Assembly (NCBI RefSeq): GCF_000428745.1
Contig: NZ_AUAN01000008.1
Location: 1-64,000, forward strand
Direction of reading: 5' to 3'
DNA length: 64,000 nt
Origin: Veillonella magna DSM 19857
Lineage (GTDB): Bacteria; Bacillota; Negativicutes; Veillonellales; Veillonellaceae
Numbering within the stretch: the first letter of the stretch is position 1; each line of letters begins with the position of its first letter. The position numbers and the translations under genes are program-made. Shown here in pieces: positions 45,649 to 54,206 of this stretch. The notes below the pieces were generated by a model. The model was not told the DNA's origin and made no database searches. It saw nothing but the letters and a program-made list of their open reading frames with translations.

Positions 45649-47559
45649 ATGAAGTCATTTCGTTCAATGCGTCGGTACGGGAAAGGCGTACTGGCGCTCC
45701 TTTTTTGTTGGTCTGTAACCGCAGGTGCCGAGGCGATAGACTTTATGCCTGTGGACTCGGTGCATACCGGCATGGAAGGATATGCAAAAACAGTAGTAGA
45801 CGGTGATGCCATTACCAGCTTTAATGTGAAAGTGCTGGGCGTTATGAAAGATAGAGGCCCATCCGGCGATTTGATTCTTGCCAAATTTTCCGGACCGGTG
45901 ATTGATCAAACCGGCGGCATTGTTCACGGCATGAGTGGCAGTCCCGTGTATCTAGACGGTAAACTGGCCGGAGCGGTAGCCTACGGATGGGGCTTTGCCG
46001 ATGGAACTATCGGCATGATTACACCGATTGCGGATATGGTATCGCTGTGGAACATTCCCTATGAAAAGCAAGTTGCCAATCCGTGGCGCGATGAACGATT
46101 AATCCCCTTAGGAACGCCGCTTATGGCGTACGGCTTTGATAAAACATCGTTAGATTATATGAAATCAAAATTGCCGGAGTACGGTTACAGCACTTACGAT
46201 ACGGCAGCTGCAGACGGTGACGGTGTAAAGAAACCGCTGGAAGCAGGCGGATCCGTAGCGGCCTTGCTGGTATCCGGCGATATGAAGCTGGGAGCCATCG
46301 GTACAGTTACCTATGTAGACAACGATCATATCGTGGCCTTTGGACATCCCTTCTTAAAACGCGGAAGTGTTGACTACTTCATGCACAATGCTCATATTTT
46401 TACGGTAGTAAAAAGTGTGGACTCCGGATTTAAATTGGGGTCCATGGGAGCCGAAGTGGGATCGGTTACGGAAGACCGCGGTGCCGGCATTGCCGGTAAG
46501 GAAGGTGTCGTAGCCAAAGGGATTCCTCTTACCGTCGATGTGCGCGACCTCGACACGGGAAAATCGCGCCGGTCGGTACTGAAAGTCATTGAGGCCAACG
46601 AGATGACACCGGCCTTGGCAGCTACATCTCTGTACAGCCTTATGAACAAAACAGTAGACCGCAGCGGTGAAGGATCGGCGACGGTTAACGTGCGCATTAC
46701 GCCGCGAGATGCCACCATCGAACCGTTGGAGCGTCGCAATATGTTTTACTCTTCCGAATCCATTACGCTAAAAGGTGTGGATGAGTTTTATAATCTGCTG
46801 GATGTGCTGATGAATAATCGCTTTAAGGCGTATGAAATTGCAGATATCGCCGTACAGGCGGACGTAACCAAGGATACGAAGACGGCTGTTATCGGTGATG
46901 CAACCTTATCGCCGGGCGTGGCTTCGCCGGGAGATACCATTGTGGTTAATGTAAAGCTGCAGCCATTTAGAGGCGAGCCGGTGGAAAAAGAAATTTTTTA
47001 CACCATTCCCAAGGATCAGCCGCTGGGCAAGGCAACGCTGGAAGTGCGCGGCGGTGGCGTAGTGCCGCTTCCGTATTTATTGGAGAAGCAGAAATATAAT
47101 TTGACGGACGAAATTATTCGTCGCTTAAAAACCTATAAAGATTTTGATGAATTCTATAATGACTTGCGCAAGACGGACACGAACAATCAGTTGGTGGTAG
47201 AAATTTTGCAGGATGGCGTCAGCATGGTTGATGACGGCAGTGATAGCAACGGCAAGAAAGCGAAGATTGAAGACATCGAAGAAACTCCGTTACCGGGCGA
47301 CGTGAAAAAGCCAAAAGCCAAGACGGATGTGTCTGACGTACTGGGGGACGATAAGGAACCGCAGGAAGCAAAAGTGGACACGGAATACGTTATCCGCGGC
47401 GATGGACAATTTGTGTTACACATTATGTCCCCCGCAGACCGTGATAAAGAATTGGCCAAGCGTAAGAAGGAACATCAGAAGGATGTCATGCAGGCAGTAA
47501 AGGAAGCAGTACAGGAAGCAAAGGATAAAGAGAAAATAAAAACTGTAGCAGAAAAATAA
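45649..47559 (+). CDS. exported SpoIVB-like (S55) serine peptidase-domain protein
   Basis: The 636-aa precursor has a signal peptide (to about AGAEA, residue 29), then the S55 core HGMSGSPVYLDGKLAGAVAYGW with the candidate nucleophile at S98 in SGSP. A second conserved block IVAFGHPFLKRGSVDYF lies near residue 225. The last ~100 residues are charged and rich in Lys, Asp and Glu. It is presumably an envelope protease or scaffold. S55 domains are best known from sporulation SpoIVB, but no other sporulation gene is here. It forms a pair with the preceding small secreted protein. Confidence 0.75.
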   Translation: MKSFRSMRRYGKGVLALLFCWSVTAGAEAIDFMPVDSVHTGMEGYAKTVVDGDAITSFNVKVLGVMKDRGPSGDLILAKFSGPVIDQTGGIVHGMSGSPVYLDGKLAGAVAYGWGFADGTIGMITPIADMVSLWNIPYEKQVANPWRDERLIPLGTPLMAYGFDKTSLDYMKSKLPEYGYSTYDTAAADGDGVKKPLEAGGSVAALLVSGDMKLGAIGTVTYVDNDHIVAFGHPFLKRGSVDYFMHNAHIFTVVKSVDSGFKLGSMGAEVGSVTEDRGAGIAGKEGVVAKGIPLTVDVRDLDTGKSRRSVLKVIEANEMTPALAATSLYSLMNKTVDRSGEGSATVNVRITPRDATIEPLERRNMFYSSESITLKGVDEFYNLLDVLMNNRFKAYEIADIAVQADVTKDTKTAVIGDATLSPGVASPGDTIVVNVKLQPFRGEPVEKEIFYTIPKDQPLGKATLEVRGGGVVPLPYLLEKQKYNLTDEIIRRLKTYKDFDEFYNDLRKTDTNNQLVVEILQDGVSMVDDGSDSNGKKAKIEDIEETPLPGDVKKPKAKTDVSDVLGDDKEPQEAKVDTEYVIRGDGQFVLHIMSPADRDKELAKRKKEHQKDVMQAVKEAVQEAKDKEKIKTVAEK

Positions 47560-47636
47560 CCTAATGCGTTATTTTTCTTACGCCGTTAGTAGTATGCGAT
47601 TTGAAATACTTATGAGAAAATTATACTAACGGATGA

Positions 47637-47672
47637 GGCAGGTTGGTTCTAATGAACTGACCTGCCTTTTTT
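47637..47672 (+). terminator. terminator after the S55 gene
   Basis: GGCAGGTTGGTTC and GAACTGACCTGCC form a 13-bp stem with two wobble pairs around TAAT, followed by TTTTTT. Confidence 0.9.
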
Positions 47673-47899
47673 GCATACAGAATACATGAAGAGAAGATGA
47701 AATTTATTGGTGAAGTAGGTAGTATGCCTTTAGTAATCATGATAAAATGAAATTATAAAAATGATAAAAACACATATATAGTCGTTTGTCAAAAAGGTGA
47801 AAACAATATAATAGGGGGGATCTTACGAATATAGATGGAGTAGATAGCCAACATTGGTAGCTGAATTATTATATAGGACAAAGGGGTGTCCGTTTAGTT

Positions 47900-47908
47900 T
47901 GCTATAAT
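47900..47908 (+). promoter_or_regulatory. extended -10 promoter of the WYL operon
   Basis: TGCTATAAT lies 30 nt before the WYL start codon, with no clear -35. GGGAGG follows as the ribosome site. Confidence 0.55.
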
Positions 47909-47937
47909 GCAATCAACAAAGAAGGGAGGCAAACCGA

Positions 47938-48918
47938 ATGGGCGTAAGCGATGCAAAACGATATAGGTTGTTGGATATATTTTTTCGAGCTATGCGAGGT
48001 GAAGACATAGTAGTACATAGCTTAGCACAGGACTATGGTGTTACTTCGAAGAGTATTTCTCGCGACATTAGTGATATACGAAATTTTTTAGCTGAGAATC
48101 GAGATCTGGTAGATAATGTCGAATTGAAATATATGGCAAAGACAAAATCACATCGATTGGAGTTTAATAATTTTTTACTCAGCAAGGAACTTTTGGCAAT
48201 CATTAAGATACTTATCGGTAGTCGTGCCTTTAGTCATACGGAGTTACTGGAAATCATTGGAAAGCTCAAGCACTTTACGACAGTAAGTGATCGTAAGTTG
48301 TTGGAAGAAATTATTCTAAAAGAAATCTTTCACTATAACGAGGTCAATCATGATTGTAAAAGTGTTATTGATACGCTGTGGCAGTTGACGCGATGTATTT
48401 ATGATAAGAGGGAAATAACGATTAGCTATTATAAAATGCAGCGAGAAAAAGTGGAACGCAGGCTTAGACCGATTGCGGTGATGTTCTCGGAATATTATTT
48501 CTATCTTATCGGCTACCGATGTGATACCGAGGACTGGATGCCATTGTTTTATCGCATTGATCGTATTGTGGATATTGTGGAACATCGACAATTTTTTACA
48601 TTGCCAAGAGAACGTACCTTTGATGAGGGCGAGCTACGTAATAAGATACAATTTATGTTTTCCGGAAAGCAAAGAAAAATTAAATTTTCTTATACAGGCC
48701 CTTCGGTACAAGCCATACTCGACCGCTTGGCTACGGCGCGTGTTGTTGATAAGGATGGGGATACAAGTATTATTGAAGCAGAAACTATCGGATCCGGTAT
48801 CATCATGTACCTATTGGCACAGGGGACTAAGGTGAAGGCGTTAGAACCACCGGAATTTGTGGAGGAAATGAAAGAAGAGATTAGGAAGCTCAGTGCTATG
48901 TATGAGGAGGGGGAATAA
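47938..48918 (+). CDS. WYL domain transcriptional regulator
   Basis: The 326-aa product has an N-terminal helix-turn-helix (LAQDYGVTSKSISRDISDIRNFL, split around residues 28-50), a helical middle and a WYL domain (about 150-215: REITISYYKMQREKVERRLRPIAVMF, then YYFYLIGYRCDTEDWMPLFYRIDRI). A WCX-like C-terminal region follows. WYL regulators sense nucleotide or nucleic-acid ligands and often control phage-defence or DNA-damage operons. Its stop overlaps the next start (ATGA), so it heads a four-gene operon and probably autoregulates it. Confidence 0.9.
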   Translation: MGVSDAKRYRLLDIFFRAMRGEDIVVHSLAQDYGVTSKSISRDISDIRNFLAENRDLVDNVELKYMAKTKSHRLEFNNFLLSKELLAIIKILIGSRAFSHTELLEIIGKLKHFTTVSDRKLLEEIILKEIFHYNEVNHDCKSVIDTLWQLTRCIYDKREITISYYKMQREKVERRLRPIAVMFSEYYFYLIGYRCDTEDWMPLFYRIDRIVDIVEHRQFFTLPRERTFDEGELRNKIQFMFSGKQRKIKFSYTGPSVQAILDRLATARVVDKDGDTSIIEAETIGSGIIMYLLAQGTKVKALEPPEFVEEMKEEIRKLSAMYEEGE

Positions 48919-50384
48919 TGAGTGAAGAGAAGGAAAGAAAATATGATTATGAGAAGATTGGCGCAATTGTAGAAAGCTCTGAAAAGATGAAAGCTAACGA
49001 TGATCTGGGGATAACAAAAGAATATTCTAAAACCAATAGAGATGTTCTTTGGGATTCTACTAAAAGGAAGAAAGAATTTAAAGAAAAAATATTTGGTGAG
49101 AAAAAAGTATATCATGACCCTTTAAGTAATAAGGTATTGCATAAAAGTCAAGCAGCTGCGCAACGAAAATACAAGATGAAAGCACCTGATGGTAAAAACA
49201 AATCAACAGCATGGGCTAGTCATACGGCGGAAACAGATCATATTAATGCCTTAAAAGATACGCATGATATAGTTAAATATAATCCATTTTTATCAGATAA
49301 AGACTTTAGAGAGGTTATGAATTCCGATAGTAATTATCGAATTCTATCAAAAAAAGATAATACATCAAAGGGGGATAAGAGTGATTGGCAGTTAATTTTT
49401 GATTCTCATTCAGATATGTCTTTAAAGTCTCGGGGGATTATGGCCAGAGAAAAAGTAAAGGCAGACGTTAGCATTGCAACACAGTTTACATTACGAACTG
49501 CAGAAAATATTGGTCAAGAGTTTAGCCATGGTGTGGTCTCGGCATTAGGGGCAAGCAAGGGCCCATTGTCTATTGCAGCAGCGAAAGAACTTAGAATGAT
49601 AATGTCAGGAGAAAAAACATTGAAAGAAGGTGTAGCAGATTTCTCAAAACTTTCCGTAGAAGTAGCTGTTGTTGGTGGTGCTCAAAAAGTTGCACTTACG
49701 GGTGTGCAAGGATTGGTAAAGTTATCTGATAATCCTATAATCAATAAAATCATTGCGAATAATGGCCCTGCAAAAATTATAGCCTTGGGATATTTAGTAA
49801 AGGACTCAGCAGTTCGTTTAATTAATGGGGAGATTGGTATTAGAGAGTTTGTTCAGGAAGTAGGTGTATCAGGAACCATGGTTGCTGGAGCTATGGTAGG
49901 TAGCTCTCTGGGAGCAGAAATAGGTGCTACATTAGGAAGTATGGTCGGAACTATCTTATTGCCTGGTTTAGGAACAGTTACCGGAGGTACTATAGGAACA
50001 TTGGCAGGAGAGGTGATAGGGGCAGTATTGGCTTCTGTGGTTTGTGGGGCTATATCAACAGTATATATGGCAGTTCAAGAAGCAAAAGCATACAAACATA
50101 AAGAAGCGGCTATCAGAAAAGTTGCTGATGAAGCTATGAAAGTGATGACTCAACAGAGAGAACGCTTTATTTATTTAGTAAAAGCTGATAATGAAAAATT
50201 TGATTGTACAGTGTCTAAGGGATTTTCATTGCTTATGGATGGAGTGACAGGTGAAAATACAGATTTTAATAAGGTAAATGAAGGTTTGAATGTACTTCTT
50301 AGTTTAGTAGGTGGAAAAGTATTGTTTGAGTCTATTGAGGAGTATGAACGGCGGTTAGATACTGCTTTAGAGTTATCCTTTTAA
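48918..50384 (+). CDS. HNH-like nuclease domain plus glycine-zipper membrane domain protein
   Basis: I do not recognise this 488-aa family. Residues ~66-155 look like an HNH nuclease: TETDHI-type core with D107-H108, N122, then N139, L143, N148 and K151 spaced as in the second half of HNH motifs (third His replaced by Asn). Residues ~318-385 are a Gly/Ala-rich hydrophobic zipper (GAMVGSSLGAEIGATLG, GTLAGEVIGAVLA) able to insert in membranes, flanked by amphipathic helices. No signal peptide is seen. It is translationally coupled to the WYL gene. The DNA is A+T-rich with many AGA codons, suggesting recent acquisition. A toxin or defence effector is a guess. Confidence 0.65.
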   Translation: MSEEKERKYDYEKIGAIVESSEKMKANDDLGITKEYSKTNRDVLWDSTKRKKEFKEKIFGEKKVYHDPLSNKVLHKSQAAAQRKYKMKAPDGKNKSTAWASHTAETDHINALKDTHDIVKYNPFLSDKDFREVMNSDSNYRILSKKDNTSKGDKSDWQLIFDSHSDMSLKSRGIMAREKVKADVSIATQFTLRTAENIGQEFSHGVVSALGASKGPLSIAAAKELRMIMSGEKTLKEGVADFSKLSVEVAVVGGAQKVALTGVQGLVKLSDNPIINKIIANNGPAKIIALGYLVKDSAVRLINGEIGIREFVQEVGVSGTMVAGAMVGSSLGAEIGATLGSMVGTILLPGLGTVTGGTIGTLAGEVIGAVLASVVCGAISTVYMAVQEAKAYKHKEAAIRKVADEAMKVMTQQRERFIYLVKADNEKFDCTVSKGFSLLMDGVTGENTDFNKVNEGLNVLLSLVGGKVLFESIEEYERRLDTALELSF

Positions 50385-50400
50385 AAAAAGGGGGGGTTCT

Positions 50401-51216
50401 ATGTTAACAGAAATATTGGTTACCGGTATGGTTATTAAAGGAATACGAGATATTAACACATCTTGTAATTTAGATGAAGAAGCAAGACAAAAATATATGA
50501 AAGCGTTTAAAAGATCAGCAGAAGCAGAAAACGCATTAGAAAAAAAGAGAGAAAAACTAGAAAAACGTTTAAAAAATGTGATTCGAAAAAAGGAAGCGAT
50601 TATCGAGTATACTGTACCAGAATTTAGTGAGGTATATGGAGTTATACAAAAAGTAAATATTAAAAATACTAATAATACTAATAATAACTTGCCGATATTA
50701 ACTATATCTGACATTCAAGAAATTAATAACTTAAACTCTATGAGTATATCACTCACGAAAGGAGTTTCTGATATGGCGGCTTTAGGTGAACTTCTATTAT
50801 ATGGAAGTGGAGCTATGGTTAAAGATTCAGAACGATATCTTTCAGCAGCTCGTAGCCAAAACAGAATGGCGAATGTAGCTTGTGAACAGGCTAAAAATAT
50901 GGAGACTGTATTAGATGCCATTATTAGTCGGGCTGATCGTATTGCTAATCTATTGGTAGGATTAAATCAACTATTTACCTTGTCGATAGAAGAAGCTAAG
51001 CGGATTATAAGTAACAATGGAACAGATGTTCAGCAATATAATGACTATGATAAACATGTTCTTATGACATGTGTTAATATTGCAAAAGCGGTAGCAGACA
51101 GTATAAAAATTCCAGTATTAGATAAAAATGGGAAAGTTGCAAAAGAAGCTCTTTGTATGATTAAAACGGGAGAGGTTTATCTTAGTAAGTTAAAAGAGCT
51201 CAATCAATTTTTATAA
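50401..51216 (+). CDS. helical/coiled-coil protein of unknown function
   Basis: The 271-aa product is predicted almost all helical. It has a mildly hydrophobic N-terminus (residues 1-14), a charged coiled coil at about 25-70 (KRSAEAENALEKKREKLEKR), an Asn/Thr-rich linker near 90-100 and a longer helical C-terminal half. No known motif is evident. It starts 16 nt after the preceding gene behind a GGGGGG site and precedes the ferredoxin-domain gene by 20 nt. It probably works with the HNH/glycine-zipper protein, a claim from context only. Confidence 0.55.
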   Translation: MLTEILVTGMVIKGIRDINTSCNLDEEARQKYMKAFKRSAEAENALEKKREKLEKRLKNVIRKKEAIIEYTVPEFSEVYGVIQKVNIKNTNNTNNNLPILTISDIQEINNLNSMSISLTKGVSDMAALGELLLYGSGAMVKDSERYLSAARSQNRMANVACEQAKNMETVLDAIISRADRIANLLVGLNQLFTLSIEEAKRIISNNGTDVQQYNDYDKHVLMTCVNIAKAVADSIKIPVLDKNGKVAKEALCMIKTGEVYLSKLKELNQFL

Positions 51217-51236
51217 GACTATATAGGAGGAGTATT

Positions 51237-52235
51237 ATGCAGTATATTAAGGTAAACGAGAGATGCAATGGATGTGGGCTATGCTTTCAACTGAATATGT
51301 ATATTCAAGAAAACGATGATGGTAATGCGGAGCCTATCTACGGCGTGGCAATAAAAAATGTAGATAAAGAGAGAGTGAAAAAGGTAGTGTCCTCTTGTCC
51401 GACAAAAGCACTGTTAATTGAAAATAAACAGATAACAACTAAAAAAGGTCACGAGGGTATTCGTGAAATTATTGATGATTTAAATTTATGGATAGAAAAA
51501 CAAAGCGTTACTATGCTTGATAGAGGTGTATTTGGACCACCCGATAAAGAAGAGGTAGAGTCACTAGCGCGATCATTATCAAATGAATGCATGTATAGAG
51601 GTACGCGTAGGCAAACGTCAGAAAGTAAGGCAAGATCGAATGCTAAAGAATGCTTTGAACGCTATTGTTATTCAGAAAATGCTTGGCGTAATGTGGTGAG
51701 AAAAGTTTTGGTTGACTATACTGTAAAACATATGAAACCATATTATACGCGTGAAGATAGTAATGAATCAGCATATTATATATATAATATTTCAGCTAGA
51801 AAAAAACTGGGTGAGACGTATGAAGAAATTAAAAATATACTTCCGGATAATGAGTTGACAAAAGAATGGCAAGAATTTTCTTGTTATCCAGATAAATATA
51901 TAGTTCAGAGTGTAGAAGACTTTAATTTTTGGAAGGGCGATGTAAGCGTAATGTCTGAAGTGAAAGGGTGGCTTTCAGATAAAAGTTATTACTTATCAGA
52001 CTTAGAAGTAGATGGATATTCGGACGGAGGATTTTTTAGTCGAAAAGGAACTTATTGGGCATTCTATGGATCGGGTGTCGATGAGTTTTGTACTGATTTA
52101 GCAGATGCCATCATGTCTCTTTTTAAATATGATTTAGAACCAGAAGAAAAGGTTAACAGCCTCTTGAAAATATATGAAACACAATTTAAGAATGAGCTAC
52201 AAAAAAAAGCTAAGGAATTAGAAAGATTGTTATGA
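51237..52235 (+). CDS. single [4Fe-4S] ferredoxin-domain protein with novel C-terminus
   Basis: The 332-aa product starts with a ferredoxin-like domain (residues 1-60) with one cluster site C10-x2-C13-x2-C16 and C54-Pro. The following ~270 residues match nothing I know. They include a Trp/Tyr-rich stretch (EFCTDLADAIMSLF, SFWKGD-like segments) and end in a Lys/Glu helix. A ferredoxin module in an operon with an HNH-like protein could supply electrons or serve as a redox sensor. GGAGGAG precedes the ATG. It is the last gene of the operon, with a hairpin 60 nt downstream. Confidence 0.65.
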   Translation: MQYIKVNERCNGCGLCFQLNMYIQENDDGNAEPIYGVAIKNVDKERVKKVVSSCPTKALLIENKQITTKKGHEGIREIIDDLNLWIEKQSVTMLDRGVFGPPDKEEVESLARSLSNECMYRGTRRQTSESKARSNAKECFERYCYSENAWRNVVRKVLVDYTVKHMKPYYTREDSNESAYYIYNISARKKLGETYEEIKNILPDNELTKEWQEFSCYPDKYIVQSVEDFNFWKGDVSVMSEVKGWLSDKSYYLSDLEVDGYSDGGFFSRKGTYWAFYGSGVDEFCTDLADAIMSLFKYDLEPEEKVNSLLKIYETQFKNELQKKAKELERLL

Positions 52236-52296
52236 ATAGGTAGTTGTAATCAATTAAAAGATTATAGTGGATAGTATCTATTTTTAAAGGAGTATG

Positions 52297-52350
52297 AAAA
52301 ATACTGAAGGAGCTACAATTAGAGTTGTGGCTCCTTTGGTATTTTCTACA
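52297..52350 (+). terminator. terminator of the WYL operon
   Basis: AAAATACTGAAGGAGCTACAA pairs with TTGTGGCTCCTTTGGTATTTT through a ~20-bp stem with minor mismatches. Confidence 0.75.
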
Positions 52351-52474
52351 GTAATCATGTGGAGCAAGGGAGAAGCGATGGATGTGAAAAATAATAAAAG
52401 AAAGTGTTAGATATTATGGAAGGGGGAGAAATTAGTAGGAATATCGACAGACTTATCCCTGTTAATATAATTTT

Positions 52475-52492
52475 TTTTATGACACAATTAAA
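52475..52492 (+). promoter_or_regulatory. shared upstream element, copy 1
   Basis: TTTTATGACACAATTAAA differs by one base from the copy at 54158. The surrounding ~60 nt also align. It includes TG-A-CACAAT, a possible extended -10. A separate AAATATAAT lies just downstream. Confidence 0.55.
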
Positions 52493-52589
52493 CTAAATAT
52501 AATAAGAAGTGTTAACGAGCGACAATGAATAAGCCTTTATAAAAATAAACTTACAGGGATAATTTAATTTATTAAGGGGAGGGCTATAC

Positions 52590-53534
52590 GTGGAAAAGGT
52601 TTGTAAATCATGTGGATATAAAAATGATGAAGATAGTAAATTTTGTGTAATGTGTGGCAAAAAATTTTCGGAAGAAGATGATTTAAAAATACATACAAAT
52701 GATATGGAGAAATCCATGATAGACAACCAAGTACCTATTAGGGAGGACTGTATAGCAGTTAGTAGTGAACAAAATGAGATAACAGTGAAAGACGAATATA
52801 ATCTATATGATATATTGACTAAGCGGAATGATGTTATTTATGGCATTGAATTTTTAAAGGAAGAAGCAAAAGAAGGTGTAATATCCTTTGAACAGATACT
52901 GGCGTTATGCATAGTATATGATAAATGTATGTCACTTTATCATTCAATAAGTAGAAATTTTTTGACAGAAGAAGAAAAAAATAATCTTGAGAATCAAAAG
53001 GTGTTAGTACAAACGAGATATGAAGAGGTTGCATATTATGTTTCGAGTTTGTCTTCACGAAATACGTTAAAAGCTATTGCTCGCTCTGATCATATTAATA
53101 AAAATGATGAAGATGATTTAAATATTAAGGATTGTTATATATTTCTAGATACGTTTAATCGTCTAAATTATTACCCGAAAAAAGAGAAGACTATTTTAAT
53201 CCAGCGATTAAATTCTTATGTGAAATTTTTTAAAAATGAATATCTTAATATCATACGGAGTAGCTATTTTAAGCTAATATTGATTATCTGCGGCAGAGTA
53301 TTACTTATGTCTTGCTTAGTGGCGTTTGTTATAAATATTTTAGATGCAAAACAAGTAGAAGGGTTCTTAATAATGTCGGGGTTTATTATGTACCTTTATG
53401 ACTCTTTTAAAAGCTTTGGAGTATTAAACGGTATACGAATATTTCTAGGAGAACCTATAGAAGACAAAATTATTCTTGCAGCTCTAGGATGGAAGGAAGT
53501 GAAAATTACGAATAAAGGTGCCCATTTATTGTAG
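52590..53534 (+). CDS. zinc-ribbon membrane protein 1
   Basis: The 314-aa product opens with a zinc ribbon (C5, C8, C19, C22). A long polar helical region follows. Two membrane segments lie near the C-terminus (about residues 227-250 and 257-275), with a short cytoplasmic tail. The function is unknown. It starts at GTG after GGGGAGGG. It is the most A+T-rich gene seen here and lies 354 nt beyond the WYL operon. The zinc ribbon is like those of the proteins at 54636, 59022 and 59744, but the rest is not. Confidence 0.65.
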   Translation: MEKVCKSCGYKNDEDSKFCVMCGKKFSEEDDLKIHTNDMEKSMIDNQVPIREDCIAVSSEQNEITVKDEYNLYDILTKRNDVIYGIEFLKEEAKEGVISFEQILALCIVYDKCMSLYHSISRNFLTEEEKNNLENQKVLVQTRYEEVAYYVSSLSSRNTLKAIARSDHINKNDEDDLNIKDCYIFLDTFNRLNYYPKKEKTILIQRLNSYVKFFKNEYLNIIRSSYFKLILIICGRVLLMSCLVAFVINILDAKQVEGFLIMSGFIMYLYDSFKSFGVLNGIRIFLGEPIEDKIILAALGWKEVKITNKGAHLL

Positions 53535-53641
53535 TCTTCTATAAGTAAGATATGGATTTTTAATATAATCTATTTTATTCAATATATGGTATGGAGAGTT
53601 ATTCTTATAATGGTTGCTTATTATGAAAGGTGGAGGTAATT

Positions 53642-54004
53642 ATGTGGAAAGTCATAGGGGTTATTCTGCTTTTGTTGGCAGCGGTATCCAGTTATAAAAC
53701 GGATACGTATAAATTTAGTTCGGTCATGAAGGATCCACCGTTTACTATTGTTCAAAATGAGTTGCAGGAAGACTGGGCAGGGAATCAAACTGTGTATGTA
53801 GTGTTGCACAACAATACGAAAGAGAATTTAAAGAGTGTTAAGGTAACGGCAGAATTGTATGCCGAAAATGGTGCGAAGGTATCGGATCTTAACTTGTACG
53901 CTGAGAACATTAGAGTAAATCAAAATTTTGTACTGAGTCGATTGGTACTCGATAATAATGTGGAAAGTTATCGGCTCATCTCAGCAGAATATGAAAGGAA
54001 GTAA
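53642..54004 (+). CDS. small exported FxLYD-like protein
   Basis: The 120-aa product has a hydrophobic N-terminus (about residues 3-17) acting as a signal peptide or anchor. One beta-rich domain follows, with VVLHNNTKENLKSVKVTAELY and the downstream ENGAKV of FxLYD-like domains. The role is unknown. GGAGG precedes ATG 53642; the GTG at 53630 is inside the ribosome site. Confidence 0.6.
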   Translation: MWKVIGVILLLLAAVSSYKTDTYKFSSVMKDPPFTIVQNELQEDWAGNQTVYVVLHNNTKENLKSVKVTAELYAENGAKVSDLNLYAENIRVNQNFVLSRLVLDNNVESYRLISAEYERK

Positions 54005-54157
54005 ATAATTTTACCGGGACACCACTGTGTCGGCCTGCTTGTATACAATACTAATATGAACTATGTATGAATAAACAAAGTGATACAACATCATAGATTG
54101 GGGACAAGGACTATTTAGTAAGATTACCGACGTAGTTATCAATGTTGACTAACTTGA

Positions 54158-54175
54158 TTTTATGTCACAATTAAA
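54158..54175 (+). promoter_or_regulatory. shared upstream element, copy 2
   Basis: TTTTATGTCACAATTAAA matches the copy at 52475 in 17 of 18 positions. TTGACT lies 15 nt before the CACAAT, so this may be an extended -10 promoter for the XRE gene. Confidence 0.55.
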
Positions 54176-54206
54176 TAGTAAAGATTAGTGAGTAGAAAGA
54201 AGGCTT

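Larger units (their letters stand above)
47560..47937 (+). other. intergenic region before the WYL operon
   Basis: These 378 nt hold an inverted repeat (CCGTTAGTA at 47583, TACTAACGG at 47624), the terminator at 47637-47672, then ~200 A+T-rich nt with a GGGGGG run and the extended -10 at 47900. No ORF is credible. Confidence 0.6.
52236..52589 (+). other. intergenic region between the WYL operon and the zinc-ribbon cluster
   Basis: These 354 nt contain the operon terminator (52297-52350) and, at 52440-52500, an A+T-rich element nearly identical to one before 54207. A 38-codon ORF (52294-52410) lies across the terminator; its ribosome site is too close to the ATG to be convincing. Confidence 0.6.

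Noticed and set aside
45649-47559. SpoIVB-like domain as evidence for sporulation
   Set aside because: No other sporulation gene is present and S55-domain proteins occur in non-spore-formers.
52294-52410. 38-codon ORF after the ferredoxin-domain gene
   Set aside because: The GGAG is only one base from the ATG and the frame runs through the operon terminator stem. Not strong enough to call, though ribosome profiling could change this.
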